Positions 50,932-59,164 of a DNA stretch of 64,000 bases are shown piece by piece. Position 1 is the first letter of the stretch, and each line of letters begins with the position of its first letter. The notes beneath the pieces were generated by a model that was not told where the DNA came from, made no database searches, and was given only the letters and a program-made list of their open reading frames with translations. Origin of the DNA: Bacteroidales bacterium (GTDB lineage: Bacteria; Bacteroidota; Bacteroidia; Bacteroidales; F082); the NCBI GenBank assembly GCA_028277395.1, contig JANQGJ010000071.1:1-64000 (forward strand), given 5' to 3'. The position numbers were made by a program, and so were the translations under genes.

Positions 50932-52569
50932 ATGAAACCGACATTAAAAATATTACTGGTAATTTTTCTGGCATCTGCAACTGTTACATCATTTGCCCAA
51001 TACACTGTTCAGAATTATACCATTTCAGGTAAAAAACAATACAAATATTCCGATAGTTTCACCGATTATGAGGTTCAGGTAAAAGGTGATATTAAAGTGA
51101 ATGATGATGACACTGAAATAGAAAGTGTTTCACCTGGCGGATACCTTAAGATCAGTAAGAAAACCTTTGGAAACAAAAGATCGGTGATAGTTGAAGGAAA
51201 CGCAAATGGTGAGCTTATTTTTGAATACTATGAAGGCAGAAAAGAATTACCGTTTGATCCTGAGGGTAAAAAATGGCTTGCCGACATACTATTAGATGTT
51301 GTAAGGATGACAGGAATTGATGCTGAAGGCCGAACCAAGAGAATTTATAAAAATGGTGGAATTGTTGCTTTTACAGATGAAGTATCGGAAATAAACTCAA
51401 ATTCTGTATCAGGCATCTATTTCAGGGCACTTCTTGATAATTTCAAATTGAACGAAAAAGAAACTAAAATAGTTATTGCTTCAATTTCAAGAGATATTTC
51501 CTCTAATTCCGAGAGAGGGCAGTTATATAAAGATTTCAGCAAAAAATTCATGGTAAGTAATGATGTTGCAATTGAATATTTTAACGGAATTTCGAGATTA
51601 TCATCAAATTCTGAAAGGAGTTCAGTACTTCGCAGGATCACTGACAATATTGACTTCAAAAGTCCTGATGTAACTGAAGCTTATTTTGCTTGTCTTGACA
51701 GATTGTCAAGTAATACAGAAAGAGGTAGTGTGATGAGACATGTTGATCGCACACAAAAACTAACTGATGATGCTTATATCCGCCTTCTGGAAAGTGTTAG
51801 CAGATTGAGCTCCAATACCGAAATGGGATCAGTAATGAGATCGTTAAACGGTTTGGATTTTAAAAATAAAGGTATATCCAAAGCATACTTTGATGCAATA
51901 AACCGGATGTCGAGCAATACGGAAGCCGGACACACTCTGAGATATACTCTTAAAAATTATACTCTTAATGATGACAATTATATTTTGTTGCTTGAATCAG
52001 TTCAACGACTGTCATCAAATACCGAAATAGGAAGTGTACTTCGTAATATTCATTCGCTTAATTTGTCGAATGATAATATAAGCCAGGAATATTTTACTAC
52101 AATAGGTGTAATGACAAGTAATACTGAGGCCGGGTCAATAATGCGATTTGCCATTAAAAATTACAATTTCGACTCAAAGAACTGGGAACGACTACTAAGG
52201 GAAGCAGGCAGATTATCTTCCAATACTGAAATGGGATATGTACTTCGAACCGCTATTAAGTACATGCCATTTGGTGAAGATGAAGTTACTTCTTTGATGG
52301 ATGCTGTAGGTCATATGACCAGTAATACAGAGATAAGCAATGTACTTATGAGTATTATGAAATCTGGAAAACTGAATAAACATGCTTGTTTTGAGGTGTT
52401 AAATACATCTTCCATTTTGTCATCAAATACAGAAAGAGGCAAAGTAATGAGAGCTGTCGCAGCAACTGAATATATTAATGACAGCAGAATGAAAGAAGCT
52501 TATAAAAGATATGCTAAGACGCTTTCATCAAACACAGAATATCGTAGTGTAATGGAAGCAATCAACTAG
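50932..52569 (+). CDS. Secreted SSNTE-repeat protein (34-residue helical repeats)
   Basis: The 545-residue protein has a signal peptide (about residues 1-23, ending S-F-A-Q), a beta-rich N-terminal domain (about 28-150) and then eleven clear and one weak copy of a repeat with core L/M-S-S-N-T-E-x-G-S-V-L/M-R. Cores start at residues 189, 223, 258, 292, 326, 360, 394, 428, 462, 496 and 531 (a weak one at 154), a period of 34-35. The N-terminal part and the repeats remind me of the sensor end of some M56/BlaR1-like proteins, where related repeats read I-x-S-D-x-E; this is from memory. No peptidase domain is present. It precedes a LytS/LytTR circuit and likely is its envelope sensor or output. 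Confidence 0.85.
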   Translation: MKPTLKILLVIFLASATVTSFAQYTVQNYTISGKKQYKYSDSFTDYEVQVKGDIKVNDDDTEIESVSPGGYLKISKKTFGNKRSVIVEGNANGELIFEYYEGRKELPFDPEGKKWLADILLDVVRMTGIDAEGRTKRIYKNGGIVAFTDEVSEINSNSVSGIYFRALLDNFKLNEKETKIVIASISRDISSNSERGQLYKDFSKKFMVSNDVAIEYFNGISRLSSNSERSSVLRRITDNIDFKSPDVTEAYFACLDRLSSNTERGSVMRHVDRTQKLTDDAYIRLLESVSRLSSNTEMGSVMRSLNGLDFKNKGISKAYFDAINRMSSNTEAGHTLRYTLKNYTLNDDNYILLLESVQRLSSNTEIGSVLRNIHSLNLSNDNISQEYFTTIGVMTSNTEAGSIMRFAIKNYNFDSKNWERLLREAGRLSSNTEMGYVLRTAIKYMPFGEDEVTSLMDAVGHMTSNTEISNVLMSIMKSGKLNKHACFEVLNTSSILSSNTERGKVMRAVAATEYINDSRMKEAYKRYAKTLSSNTEYRSVMEAIN

Positions 52570-52591
52570 AACTTTGACCATGAGTAAAACG

Positions 52592-52625
52592 CCGTGGACA
52601 TTCCTGCAATTTTAAATGTCCACGG
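52592..52625 (+). terminator. Perfect 11-bp hairpin between the repeat protein and kinase genes
   Basis: CCGTGGACATT (52592-52602) and its exact complement (52615-52625) flank a 12-nt loop, 22 bp after the repeat-protein stop. The following bases are T-rich but broken (TATTACTTTTAA), so termination would be partial: it may lower kinase expression relative to the repeat protein. The hairpin covers the ATG at 52616, arguing against that start. Confidence 0.65.
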
Positions 52626-52666
52626 TATTACTTTTAATCGTAGTTTTAATACCCGATTTAATTAGC

Positions 52667-53749
52667 ATGTCAAGGATCTGGAGAAATATCATCATAAGCA
52701 GTTTACTTGCAGTATCTGTTTACCTGTTTATATTTTATAGTGAAACTACCATACTTCCCGAACTCAGGAATCAGTGGAAAGGTATCCTTGTGGCAACTGT
52801 CCTTGTTAATCTTGTGGCTTATACATTATATTACCTGAACAGGAAATATAATAGTTTGTTTCCCTGGAATAAAAATATCTCGATGAGGATCTTTATTGAG
52901 GTACTATCAGGTATCGTAGTTACTGCAATAGCAGCAGTGATTTTTATTTTTACCTATGTAAAATATTCTATGCCTGTGCAGGAAATAAGCCTTATTGATT
53001 TTGTTTATGATGGTACCGTGAAATTTGGGATTCTTGCCATTGTAATACTCTACGGTTATTCGATGATAAATTTCTCAATTTACTCATATAATGAATACAG
53101 TGTCGGACAAATCAAAGCGCTTGAATCGGAAAGAATACAGCTGGATTTGAGTTTTGAAGCTCTTAAAAGCCAGTTGAACCCGCACTTCCTCTTTAACGCA
53201 TTGAATACCATATCATCATTGATCTATGTTAATGTAAGCCAGGCAGAGAATTATATCAGGCTTCTTGCAGGTACTTATGACTACATACTTGAAACAAATG
53301 ATAATAAGCTGGTTTCCTTAAAAGATGAACTTGATATGGTTAAGGCGTATTTTTATATGCACAAAATAAGGTACGACGATAGTGTGGAACTACAGTTTAG
53401 TAAGAGCATTGAGGAACAACAGGGATTTATTCCGCCTTTTACTTTGCAGATACTTGTTGAAAATGCCCTGAAACATTCAGCAATTACCGAGGAAGAACCT
53501 CTTGTGATAGAAATATTCGGTAATAGTGAACAACAGATAGTTGTAAAGAATAATATCGTTAAAAAGCAGGTTGAGCAATCTACTATGGACAATCTGCTTA
53601 ATCGCGAAAAAGAATCGGAATCGTATAAAATCGGTCTTGCAAATATAAGTAGTCGGTATATGTTTTTGATCAATAAGGATATTGAAATAACCTCAGGAAA
53701 GTACTTTACAGTGAAATTACCCATAATTACGAACAAAGATGAAGGATAG
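52667..53749 (+). CDS. LytS-type sensor histidine kinase
   Basis: The protein (360 residues from the ATG at 52667) has four transmembrane helices in its N-terminal half and a His_kinase (LytS/YehU) domain. The phosphoacceptor is the His in Q-L-N-P-H-F-L-F-N (codon 53183-53185), followed by an N box E-N-A-L-K-H and a G-box remnant K-I-G-L-A-N-I. A frame-open ATG at 52616 lies inside a perfect hairpin, so 52667 is preferred. No periplasmic domain of size is seen, so sensing is by the membrane part or via the repeat protein. It overlaps the next gene by 11 bp. Confidence 0.9.
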   Translation: MSRIWRNIIISSLLAVSVYLFIFYSETTILPELRNQWKGILVATVLVNLVAYTLYYLNRKYNSLFPWNKNISMRIFIEVLSGIVVTAIAAVIFIFTYVKYSMPVQEISLIDFVYDGTVKFGILAIVILYGYSMINFSIYSYNEYSVGQIKALESERIQLDLSFEALKSQLNPHFLFNALNTISSLIYVNVSQAENYIRLLAGTYDYILETNDNKLVSLKDELDMVKAYFYMHKIRYDDSVELQFSKSIEEQQGFIPPFTLQILVENALKHSAITEEEPLVIEIFGNSEQQIVVKNNIVKKQVEQSTMDNLLNREKESESYKIGLANISSRYMFLINKDIEITSGKYFTVKLPIITNKDEG

Positions 53750-54779
53750 CTGGTACTACAATAATTATGCATTCAGACTTGCATCACCTTTATTGCTTGG
53801 GGTTGTTGTTTACATGCTGGTACTTTTGTTTTTTGATTCGGTAGATCAGCTTGCTTCGAATTTCTTTAGCCGTGAAGTGCTTTTTGTTATTTCACTTACA
53901 CTTGTTTTTTTGGAAATTAACAGAATAGTGATCATTCTGATGGATCATATATTTCCACTTGCCAGGAATATTCAGTTACGAATAGCATTACAGGTTTTTA
54001 CTTCTGCAGTTATCACCATTTCCGTAATCAGCCTGTTGTTGTACTTATATTTTGTGCATTTTGAAGGATTTAGTGTGATAACAACAGAGCTTATAACCTT
54101 TAACCTGATATACCTTATGGCTACGATTTTTTACAACCTGTATTACTTTAGCCTGGTATTTTTGCACAAACGAAATGATGCCAAGATCAGGGAAGAGTCA
54201 ACAAAAAAGGAAAGCCTGGAACTTGAAATGGAAACCTTTAAAAACCAGGTGAATCCTGATTTTTTGTTTCAATCGCTGGAGATAATTATCTCAGAGTTAT
54301 ATAAAAAGAAGAAGCATGCTGATGAACTGGTCAATAACCTGGCAATGGTTTACAGGTTTACCCTGGAAAATAAAGATTCTGATTTAATACCTGTAAATGA
54401 AGAACTTGATGCCCTGGTACCTGTGCTGAAACTTTTTAAGGCCAAATACCTCGACGGACTTACGTTTAAAATAAAAAGTGACAAGAAAAACCAGAAATAT
54501 CTTGTCCCCGGTACATTACAGATACTATTTGAGAATGCTGTATTTCAGAATATTATTACTAACTCTGTCAGACTGAACTTTGATATTGAAACCAGTAACG
54601 ATCATCTTATAATTGAACATTCGCTAAATAAAAGACTTAAACGTAATGAGCTAATAGATAGTAGGTTGAGCAGGTTGAAGAAAGCATATAAATATTTTGT
54701 GGATGAAGGTATAAAGTGTGATGAATCTGATGGTATATCAAAAATAATGGTGCCATTACTTGAGTTTGAAGAGGAATGA
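53739..54779 (+). CDS. LytS-like pseudokinase (His replaced by Asp)
   Basis: The 346-residue protein has the same layout as the preceding kinase: four membrane helices, a short coiled coil and a degenerate His_kinase domain. The phosphoacceptor motif reads Q-V-N-P-D-F-L-F-Q, with Asp174 (codon 54258-54260) in place of His. The N box is only partly kept (F-E-N-A-V-F-Q-N), and no G-box glycines remain in the C-terminal part. It should neither autophosphorylate nor bind ATP normally. The 11-bp overlap with the active kinase suggests a stoichiometric regulator, perhaps a heterodimer partner. This is inference. Confidence 0.88.
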   Translation: MKDSWYYNNYAFRLASPLLLGVVVYMLVLLFFDSVDQLASNFFSREVLFVISLTLVFLEINRIVIILMDHIFPLARNIQLRIALQVFTSAVITISVISLLLYLYFVHFEGFSVITTELITFNLIYLMATIFYNLYYFSLVFLHKRNDAKIREESTKKESLELEMETFKNQVNPDFLFQSLEIIISELYKKKKHADELVNNLAMVYRFTLENKDSDLIPVNEELDALVPVLKLFKAKYLDGLTFKIKSDKKNQKYLVPGTLQILFENAVFQNIITNSVRLNFDIETSNDHLIIEHSLNKRLKRNELIDSRLSRLKKAYKYFVDEGIKCDESDGISKIMVPLLEFEEE

Positions 54780-54807
54780 TATGGGGAGTAATTTAATATA
54801 GTCTATT

Positions 54808-55596
54808 ATGAAAGTTGTAATTATTGAAGATGAAAATCCGGCCATTGTAAAACTGGAGAATTTACTAAAGGATTACGACAGGAATATTGAAGTAATTGCA
54901 AAACTAACCACCGTAAATGATTCTGTTGAGTGGATTGGATCCAATTCGGGACGTGTTGACCTGTATTTTATGGATATCAGGCTCAATGATGGGTTGAGTT
55001 TTGAAATTTTCAGCCGTGTTGATATCAAGAAACCGGTAATATTTATAACTGCCTACAACGAATATGCAGTTGAAGCATTCAAGGTAAACAGTATTGATTA
55101 CTTACTTAAACCACTTTCTTACAAGGAATTACAGAAAAGCCTGGAAAAGATAAAATCGCTGCGTGAAAATCTTCCTGCACAGGAAAGTATGCCTGTACAG
55201 CAACAAGGGCTTCCATACAATGAACTAAGCAGGATGCTTATGCAAATGCAGAAAAAGTATAAGGCAAGGTTTTTGACCAAGGTTGGCGATCATATAAAAT
55301 CAATAAAAACTGAAAATATACTACTATTCTATGCTGAAGGACGTACCGTTTATATTATTACTGTTAAAAACAACAGGTATATAATTGACTATACCCTCGA
55401 GGACCTTATGAAACATCTGGATCCTGAGATGTTTTTCCGTGCAAACCGAACATTTATCGTAAACATAAATGCCATTGAAGATGTTCTGGTTTATTCGAAC
55501 AGCCGTTTGCTGATAAAGCTGAATTTTGAGTTCGATAAAGAAATAATCGTGAGTCGCGATAAGGTAGCTTTGCTTAAATCGTGGTTTGAGGGTTGA
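54808..55596 (+). CDS. LytTR-family response regulator
   Basis: The 262-residue protein has a CheY-like receiver (residues 1-120) with the acidic pocket E-D-E near residues 7-9, phosphoacceptor Asp56 in Y-F-M-D-I-R and the conserved Lys in Y-L-L-K-P. A LytTR DNA-binding domain follows (about 155-262: R-F-L-T-K-V-G-D-H-I-K-S-I, F-F-R-A-N-R-T-F-I-V-N-I). LytTR regulators bind direct repeats upstream of their targets. It is the last gene of the circuit, 28 bp after the pseudokinase gene. Confidence 0.95.
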   Translation: MKVVIIEDENPAIVKLENLLKDYDRNIEVIAKLTTVNDSVEWIGSNSGRVDLYFMDIRLNDGLSFEIFSRVDIKKPVIFITAYNEYAVEAFKVNSIDYLLKPLSYKELQKSLEKIKSLRENLPAQESMPVQQQGLPYNELSRMLMQMQKKYKARFLTKVGDHIKSIKTENILLFYAEGRTVYIITVKNNRYIIDYTLEDLMKHLDPEMFFRANRTFIVNINAIEDVLVYSNSRLLIKLNFEFDKEIIVSRDKVALLKSWFEG

Positions 55597-56299
55597 TGGC
55601 GTGTTTTAGTATGTTTGCTTGACGGTGTGTCATGAAAGTCATCAGAGCTTCAAAAGAAATAACATAGAACTACAACATACATTTATTGAACTCCGATTGG
55701 AAAAGTTGTTAATTTTACGAATAATGAATAATTATTGAAACATAGCATCAGTTGTGCTATAGAGAATTATACATTTATATCATAAAAGCTACCTGCATAA
55801 CATAAAATCGATGTTGTTATATTCAGGCTGATAACGGGTTTAATAACATTAATTTACAAAAGTGTTGCTAAATGATAAATAAAAAGCAGATGGTAATATT
55901 CACATGTGGTGTAGCATAATACAGGTAACCTGCAAAACTGATTGTTAATGGATAAATGGATTACAATAAAGGTTGAGTTTGATACTGATAAAAATGAGAT
56001 AAACAGATTTCATTTTAAGACATTTACAGTTAACTCTGGAGGAAACACCTTAGATGAAACTGAGTTGGATTTAGTTATTCACTAACTTAGTCGGTTCATT
56101 GTACAGAAACAGTTTTGTGCTTCATTGTGAAAAATATTTTACTAAACTTGATCATGGAAATAGTTATCTCAGAAATAAAAATATTTTTGTACGATCATCA
56201 CTACATTAATAACTTACTGATGGTTGAGGTTAGTTATGTGCACTAAAATAGTATGGCTGTTGAAAAATAACTAAACTTAAAGTAATAACGGTTAAATCA
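55597..56299. other. 703-bp intergenic region
   Basis: This AT-rich stretch separates the LytTR circuit from the DUF1538 unit. It contains one short ORF (55948-56085) and otherwise nothing I can recognise: no intrinsic terminator, RNA fold or insertion-sequence end. The length is unusual for this gene-dense window. Confidence 0.6.
55948..56085 (+). CDS. Possible 45-residue small protein
   Basis: ATG to TAA encodes 45 residues with a mixed charge pattern and an acidic end (D-E-T-E-L-D-L-V-I-H). The composition looks more like a protein than random AT-rich sequence, but no family is recognised and it could be a gene remnant. No clear ribosome-binding site is seen. Confidence 0.3.
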   Translation: MDKWITIKVEFDTDKNEINRFHFKTFTVNSGGNTLDETELDLVIH

Positions 56300-57034
56300 A
56301 TGATCTTGAAATTAATAGATAATATTGCAGGTAAACTAAGGTCCTCTTTTTTCGATTTGTTACCTATTATTGCTGTTGTTTCGTTCTTTCAAATCGTTGT
56401 ATTACAACAACCTTTTCCTAATCTGTTTGAAGTGTTGGTCGGTTTAGTTTTTGTGGTATTGGGACTTATGCTGTTCGTAGAAGGCCTTGAAATAGGTTTA
56501 TTTCCAATAGGGGAGAACCTGTCCTACACTTTAGCCAAAAAGGGAAGTTTGTTTTGGCTTTTGTTATTTTCATTTCTACTAGGGTTTTCGACAACCATAG
56601 CAGAACCTGCATTAATTGCCGTTTCTAATGAAGCTGCAGAAATTGCTGTTGAATCGAATCTGATAAGCTCTGAAATAGAAACAAATTATGCTTTTGGTTT
56701 ACGATTATCTGTAGCTATTTCAGTTGGGTTGGCAATACTTATCGGAATTTGGCGAATTATAAAGGGCTGGCCTGTTTATTACCTAATTATTGGTGGATAT
56801 GTAATTGTAATATTATTGACATTGATTGCACCGGAAGAGATCATTGGGATTGCTTATGATGCCGGTGGTGTTACAACCTCTACAATAACAGTACCTTTGG
56901 TTACTGCATTGGGAGTTGGTCTGGCTACGGTTATTGAAGGGAGAAGTCCTCTTACAGACGGTTTTGGATTAATTGCGTTTGCATCGCTTTTTCCAATGAT
57001 GTTTGTAATGGTTTATGGAATGTTAATCTTTTAG
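56300..57034 (+). CDS. DUF1538 membrane protein, first copy
   Basis: The 244-residue protein is almost entirely hydrophobic with about seven membrane helices. It carries the DUF1538 signatures G-F-S-T-T-I-A-E-P-A-L (after the third helix) and A-Y-D-A-G-G-V-T-T-S-T-I-T-V-P near residue 190, plus D-G-F-G-L-I-A-F-A-S-L-F-P-M. The paired re-entrant-like motifs suggest a transporter fold. It precedes a second, related copy after 9 bp, so the functional unit is probably a heterodimer. Confidence 0.9.
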   Translation: MILKLIDNIAGKLRSSFFDLLPIIAVVSFFQIVVLQQPFPNLFEVLVGLVFVVLGLMLFVEGLEIGLFPIGENLSYTLAKKGSLFWLLLFSFLLGFSTTIAEPALIAVSNEAAEIAVESNLISSEIETNYAFGLRLSVAISVGLAILIGIWRIIKGWPVYYLIIGGYVIVILLTLIAPEEIIGIAYDAGGVTTSTITVPLVTALGVGLATVIEGRSPLTDGFGLIAFASLFPMMFVMVYGMLIF

Positions 57035-57043
57035 TTTATAGGC

Positions 57044-57811
57044 ATGTTAGAAGAACTTGGAGTTACTTTTTTTAATACTATAAGGGATGTTACACCAATT
57101 GTAGTATTAATTGCCGTATTCCAGGTTTTTATTATAAAGAAATCTATTCCTAACCTGAAAAAAGTTGTTCTCGGTGTTGTACTGGTTATTTTTGGATTAA
57201 CTTTTTTCCTGATAGGACTGGAAAAAGCATTATTTCCACTAGGAGAGTTTATGGCCATACAACTTTCTAAACCAGAGTTTGTTGCTAATAATTATTCCGG
57301 TTCATTAACAGATTGGCAGGCTTATTATTGGGTATATATTTTTGCTGCATTAATAGGATTTTCAACAACCATCGCTGAGCCGGCACTTTACGCAGTAGCA
57401 GTAAAGGCCAATGAGGTTTCAGGAGGTACAATTAGTACATTTTATCTTCGCTTTGTAGTAGCAATAGGTGTTGCCTTTGCACTTGTGGTAGGCACATATC
57501 GTATAGTTGTGGGTGATTCGTTGGTTAATTATATCATGATAGGCTATATAATAGTGGTTATTCAAACCATATTTGTTAAAAAAGACATTGTGGCTTTGGC
57601 TTATGATTCAGGAGGTGTTACCACTTCAACTGTAACAGTACCTATTGTGGCAGCTTTAGGATTGGGACTGGCATCAGTTGTCCCTGGCCGGAATCCTGCA
57701 TTAGACGGGTTTGGATTAATTGCTTTCGCCAGTGTTTTTCCTATGATAACAGTATTGGGATATGCCCAAATAAATAATTTAATCAGATATTTGAATAAAT
57801 TTAAAAAATAG
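57044..57811 (+). CDS. DUF1538 membrane protein, second copy
   Basis: The 255-residue protein shares the same motifs as its upstream neighbour: G-F-S-T-T-I-A-E-P-A-L, A-Y-D-S-G-G-V-T-T-S-T-V-T-V-P and D-G-F-G-L-I-A-F-A-S-V-F-P-M. The two copies probably arose by duplication and act together in the inner membrane. In other bacteria DUF1538 genes also occur as pairs or fused. It is followed 4 bp later by the PII-like gene. Confidence 0.9.
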   Translation: MLEELGVTFFNTIRDVTPIVVLIAVFQVFIIKKSIPNLKKVVLGVVLVIFGLTFFLIGLEKALFPLGEFMAIQLSKPEFVANNYSGSLTDWQAYYWVYIFAALIGFSTTIAEPALYAVAVKANEVSGGTISTFYLRFVVAIGVAFALVVGTYRIVVGDSLVNYIMIGYIIVVIQTIFVKKDIVALAYDSGGVTTSTVTVPIVAALGLGLASVVPGRNPALDGFGLIAFASVFPMITVLGYAQINNLIRYLNKFKK

Positions 57812-57815
57812 AATC

Positions 57816-58160
57816 ATGAGATTTAATCTATTAGTAGGGTTTGTAAACCCAAACATTACTGAAAAAGTTGTTAAAACAGCTAAAAAGGCAGGGGCAACAG
57901 GTGATGTAATAATCCAGGGTAAAGGTACCGGAATAGAACAATCAAATTTTTTGGGAATATCTATTCAGGATAAAACAGATATTGTTCTTTTCGTGGTAGA
58001 GGAACACCATACCAACAAAATAATAGAATCTGTTTCAAAGAAATTAAATATTGAAGAACCTGGCAACGGAATACTGATTTCGTTGAACATCGACAGGGTT
58101 GCAGGCTTATCCAAGCAAATCAAGAAAATCAGAGAGAACCTTAAAACAGAACAATTATAA
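57816..58160 (+). CDS. PII-like regulatory protein
   Basis: The 114-residue protein has the PII ferredoxin-like pattern: beta-1 F-N-L-L-V-G-F-V, helix with K-V-V-K-T-A-K-K-A-G-A-T-G, T-loop region G-K-G-T-G-I-E and a C-terminal G-N-G-I-L-I-S-L-N-I-D-R-V-A-G-L that matches the nucleotide-binding G-x-G-x-I-x-V segment. The canonical T-loop Tyr and R-T-G-E end are missing, so it is a PII-like, not a GlnB/GlnK, protein. It likely gates the DUF1538 pair in response to a nucleotide. Confidence 0.82.
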   Translation: MRFNLLVGFVNPNITEKVVKTAKKAGATGDVIIQGKGTGIEQSNFLGISIQDKTDIVLFVVEEHHTNKIIESVSKKLNIEEPGNGILISLNIDRVAGLSKQIKKIRENLKTEQL

Positions 58161-58171
58161 ATATTTAAGGC

Positions 58172-58564
58172 ATGGAAACTTTTAAAAAAGCAAAAGAAAT
58201 AGCTTCTGATAAGCTATTCTATATTGATGGTCTGGCAAGTGTTAGGGATGCTGTTCAATTAATGAAAGAAAAAAATGTTCAGGCATTAATAATACAGAAA
58301 AGAAATAGTGCTGATACTAATGGAATAATTACGATCAATGACATAGTTAAAGGCGTAATTATTCCAAACAAGACTCCCGATGAAGTTAGTGTATATGAAA
58401 TCATGACAAAACCTGTTTTTTCGATTTCAGCTCACTTAAATGTTAAGTATGTGCCAAGATTAATGCATAATTATAACATCAAAATTGCACCCGTTGAAGA
58501 AAATGGAGAATATATCGGGATTATAGATCATTCTCAATTTCTGTTTACGGAGCTGCTAAGCTGA
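58172..58564 (+). CDS. Two-CBS-domain protein
   Basis: The 130-residue protein is a single Bateman module: CBS1 (about residues 5-65; A-S-V-R-D-A-V-Q-L-M-K-E-K-N-V-Q-A) and CBS2 (about 72-130; M-T-K-P-V-F-S-I ... G-E-Y-I-G-I-I-D). CBS pairs bind adenosine nucleotides. It is 11 bp after the PII-like gene, so the unit DUF1538-DUF1538-PII-CBS has two nucleotide sensors. Confidence 0.9.
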   Translation: METFKKAKEIASDKLFYIDGLASVRDAVQLMKEKNVQALIIQKRNSADTNGIITINDIVKGVIIPNKTPDEVSVYEIMTKPVFSISAHLNVKYVPRLMHNYNIKIAPVEENGEYIGIIDHSQFLFTELLS

Positions 58565-58699
58565 ATTATCGTTAACTTAACAGAAGTAACAGAGACATAA
58601 ACTGTTATTTTTGAGATCTGTTTTGCATATTATCCCTGTGAGGCAAGCCATCGAACCTGCCTCCATAAATTCCTGCATACAAGCCATTTAACAGTTGAG

Positions 58700-59131
58700 C
58701 CTGCCTACACTATGTTCGTGCAGGCAAGTTATCGAACCATGAAACCCATCCAAACCGCATTACAAATGCTATTGTAAAAAACATCCTCGATACACTTCGT
58801 TAATCGAGGACGAGGGTTAGGGGTCGATTGTTCGATTGCTTCATTGTTCTATTGTACAAGCGAGTTATTATCAAATTCCAGCATCCTCGAATTCAATCAT
58901 CTTCAAATCATCAAACCTGTCTACACTATGTTCGGACAGGCAAGCTATCGAACCATGAAACCCCATCCAAACCGCATTACAAATGCTATTGCAAAAAACA
59001 TCCTCGATACACTTCGTTAATCGAGGACGATGGTTAGAGGTCGATTGTTCGATTGCTTCATTGTTCTATTGTGCAAGCGAGTTATTATCAAATTCAGGTA
59101 TCCTCGAATTCAATCATCTTCAAATCATTAA
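58700..59131. repeat. Two-copy ~216-bp tandem repeat with hairpins
   Basis: Copy 1 is 58700-58915 and copy 2 is 58916-59131. Each has a first hairpin (CCTGC/GCAGG in copy 1, CCTGTC/GACAGG in copy 2, so the stem is kept by paired changes), a CGCATTACAAATGC palindrome, and a second 8-bp hairpin TCCTCGAT/ATCGAGGA. A partial unit (GGCAAGC-ATCGAACC) occurs at about 58640. The CGCATTACAAATGC 14-mer also occurs twice in the 152-538 repeats. The 58565-58699 stretch between the CBS gene and copy 1 has no gene. It is probably a REP-like non-autonomous element array. Confidence 0.85.
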
Positions 59132-59164
59132 ATTTTCAAATTTTCTGATCATCACGTCATTCTA

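Noticed and set aside
58700-59131. CRISPR array or small proteins in the right repeats
   Set aside because: Unit length of about 216 bp, hairpin-rich and tandem; the short open frames there repeat with the units and have no coding character.
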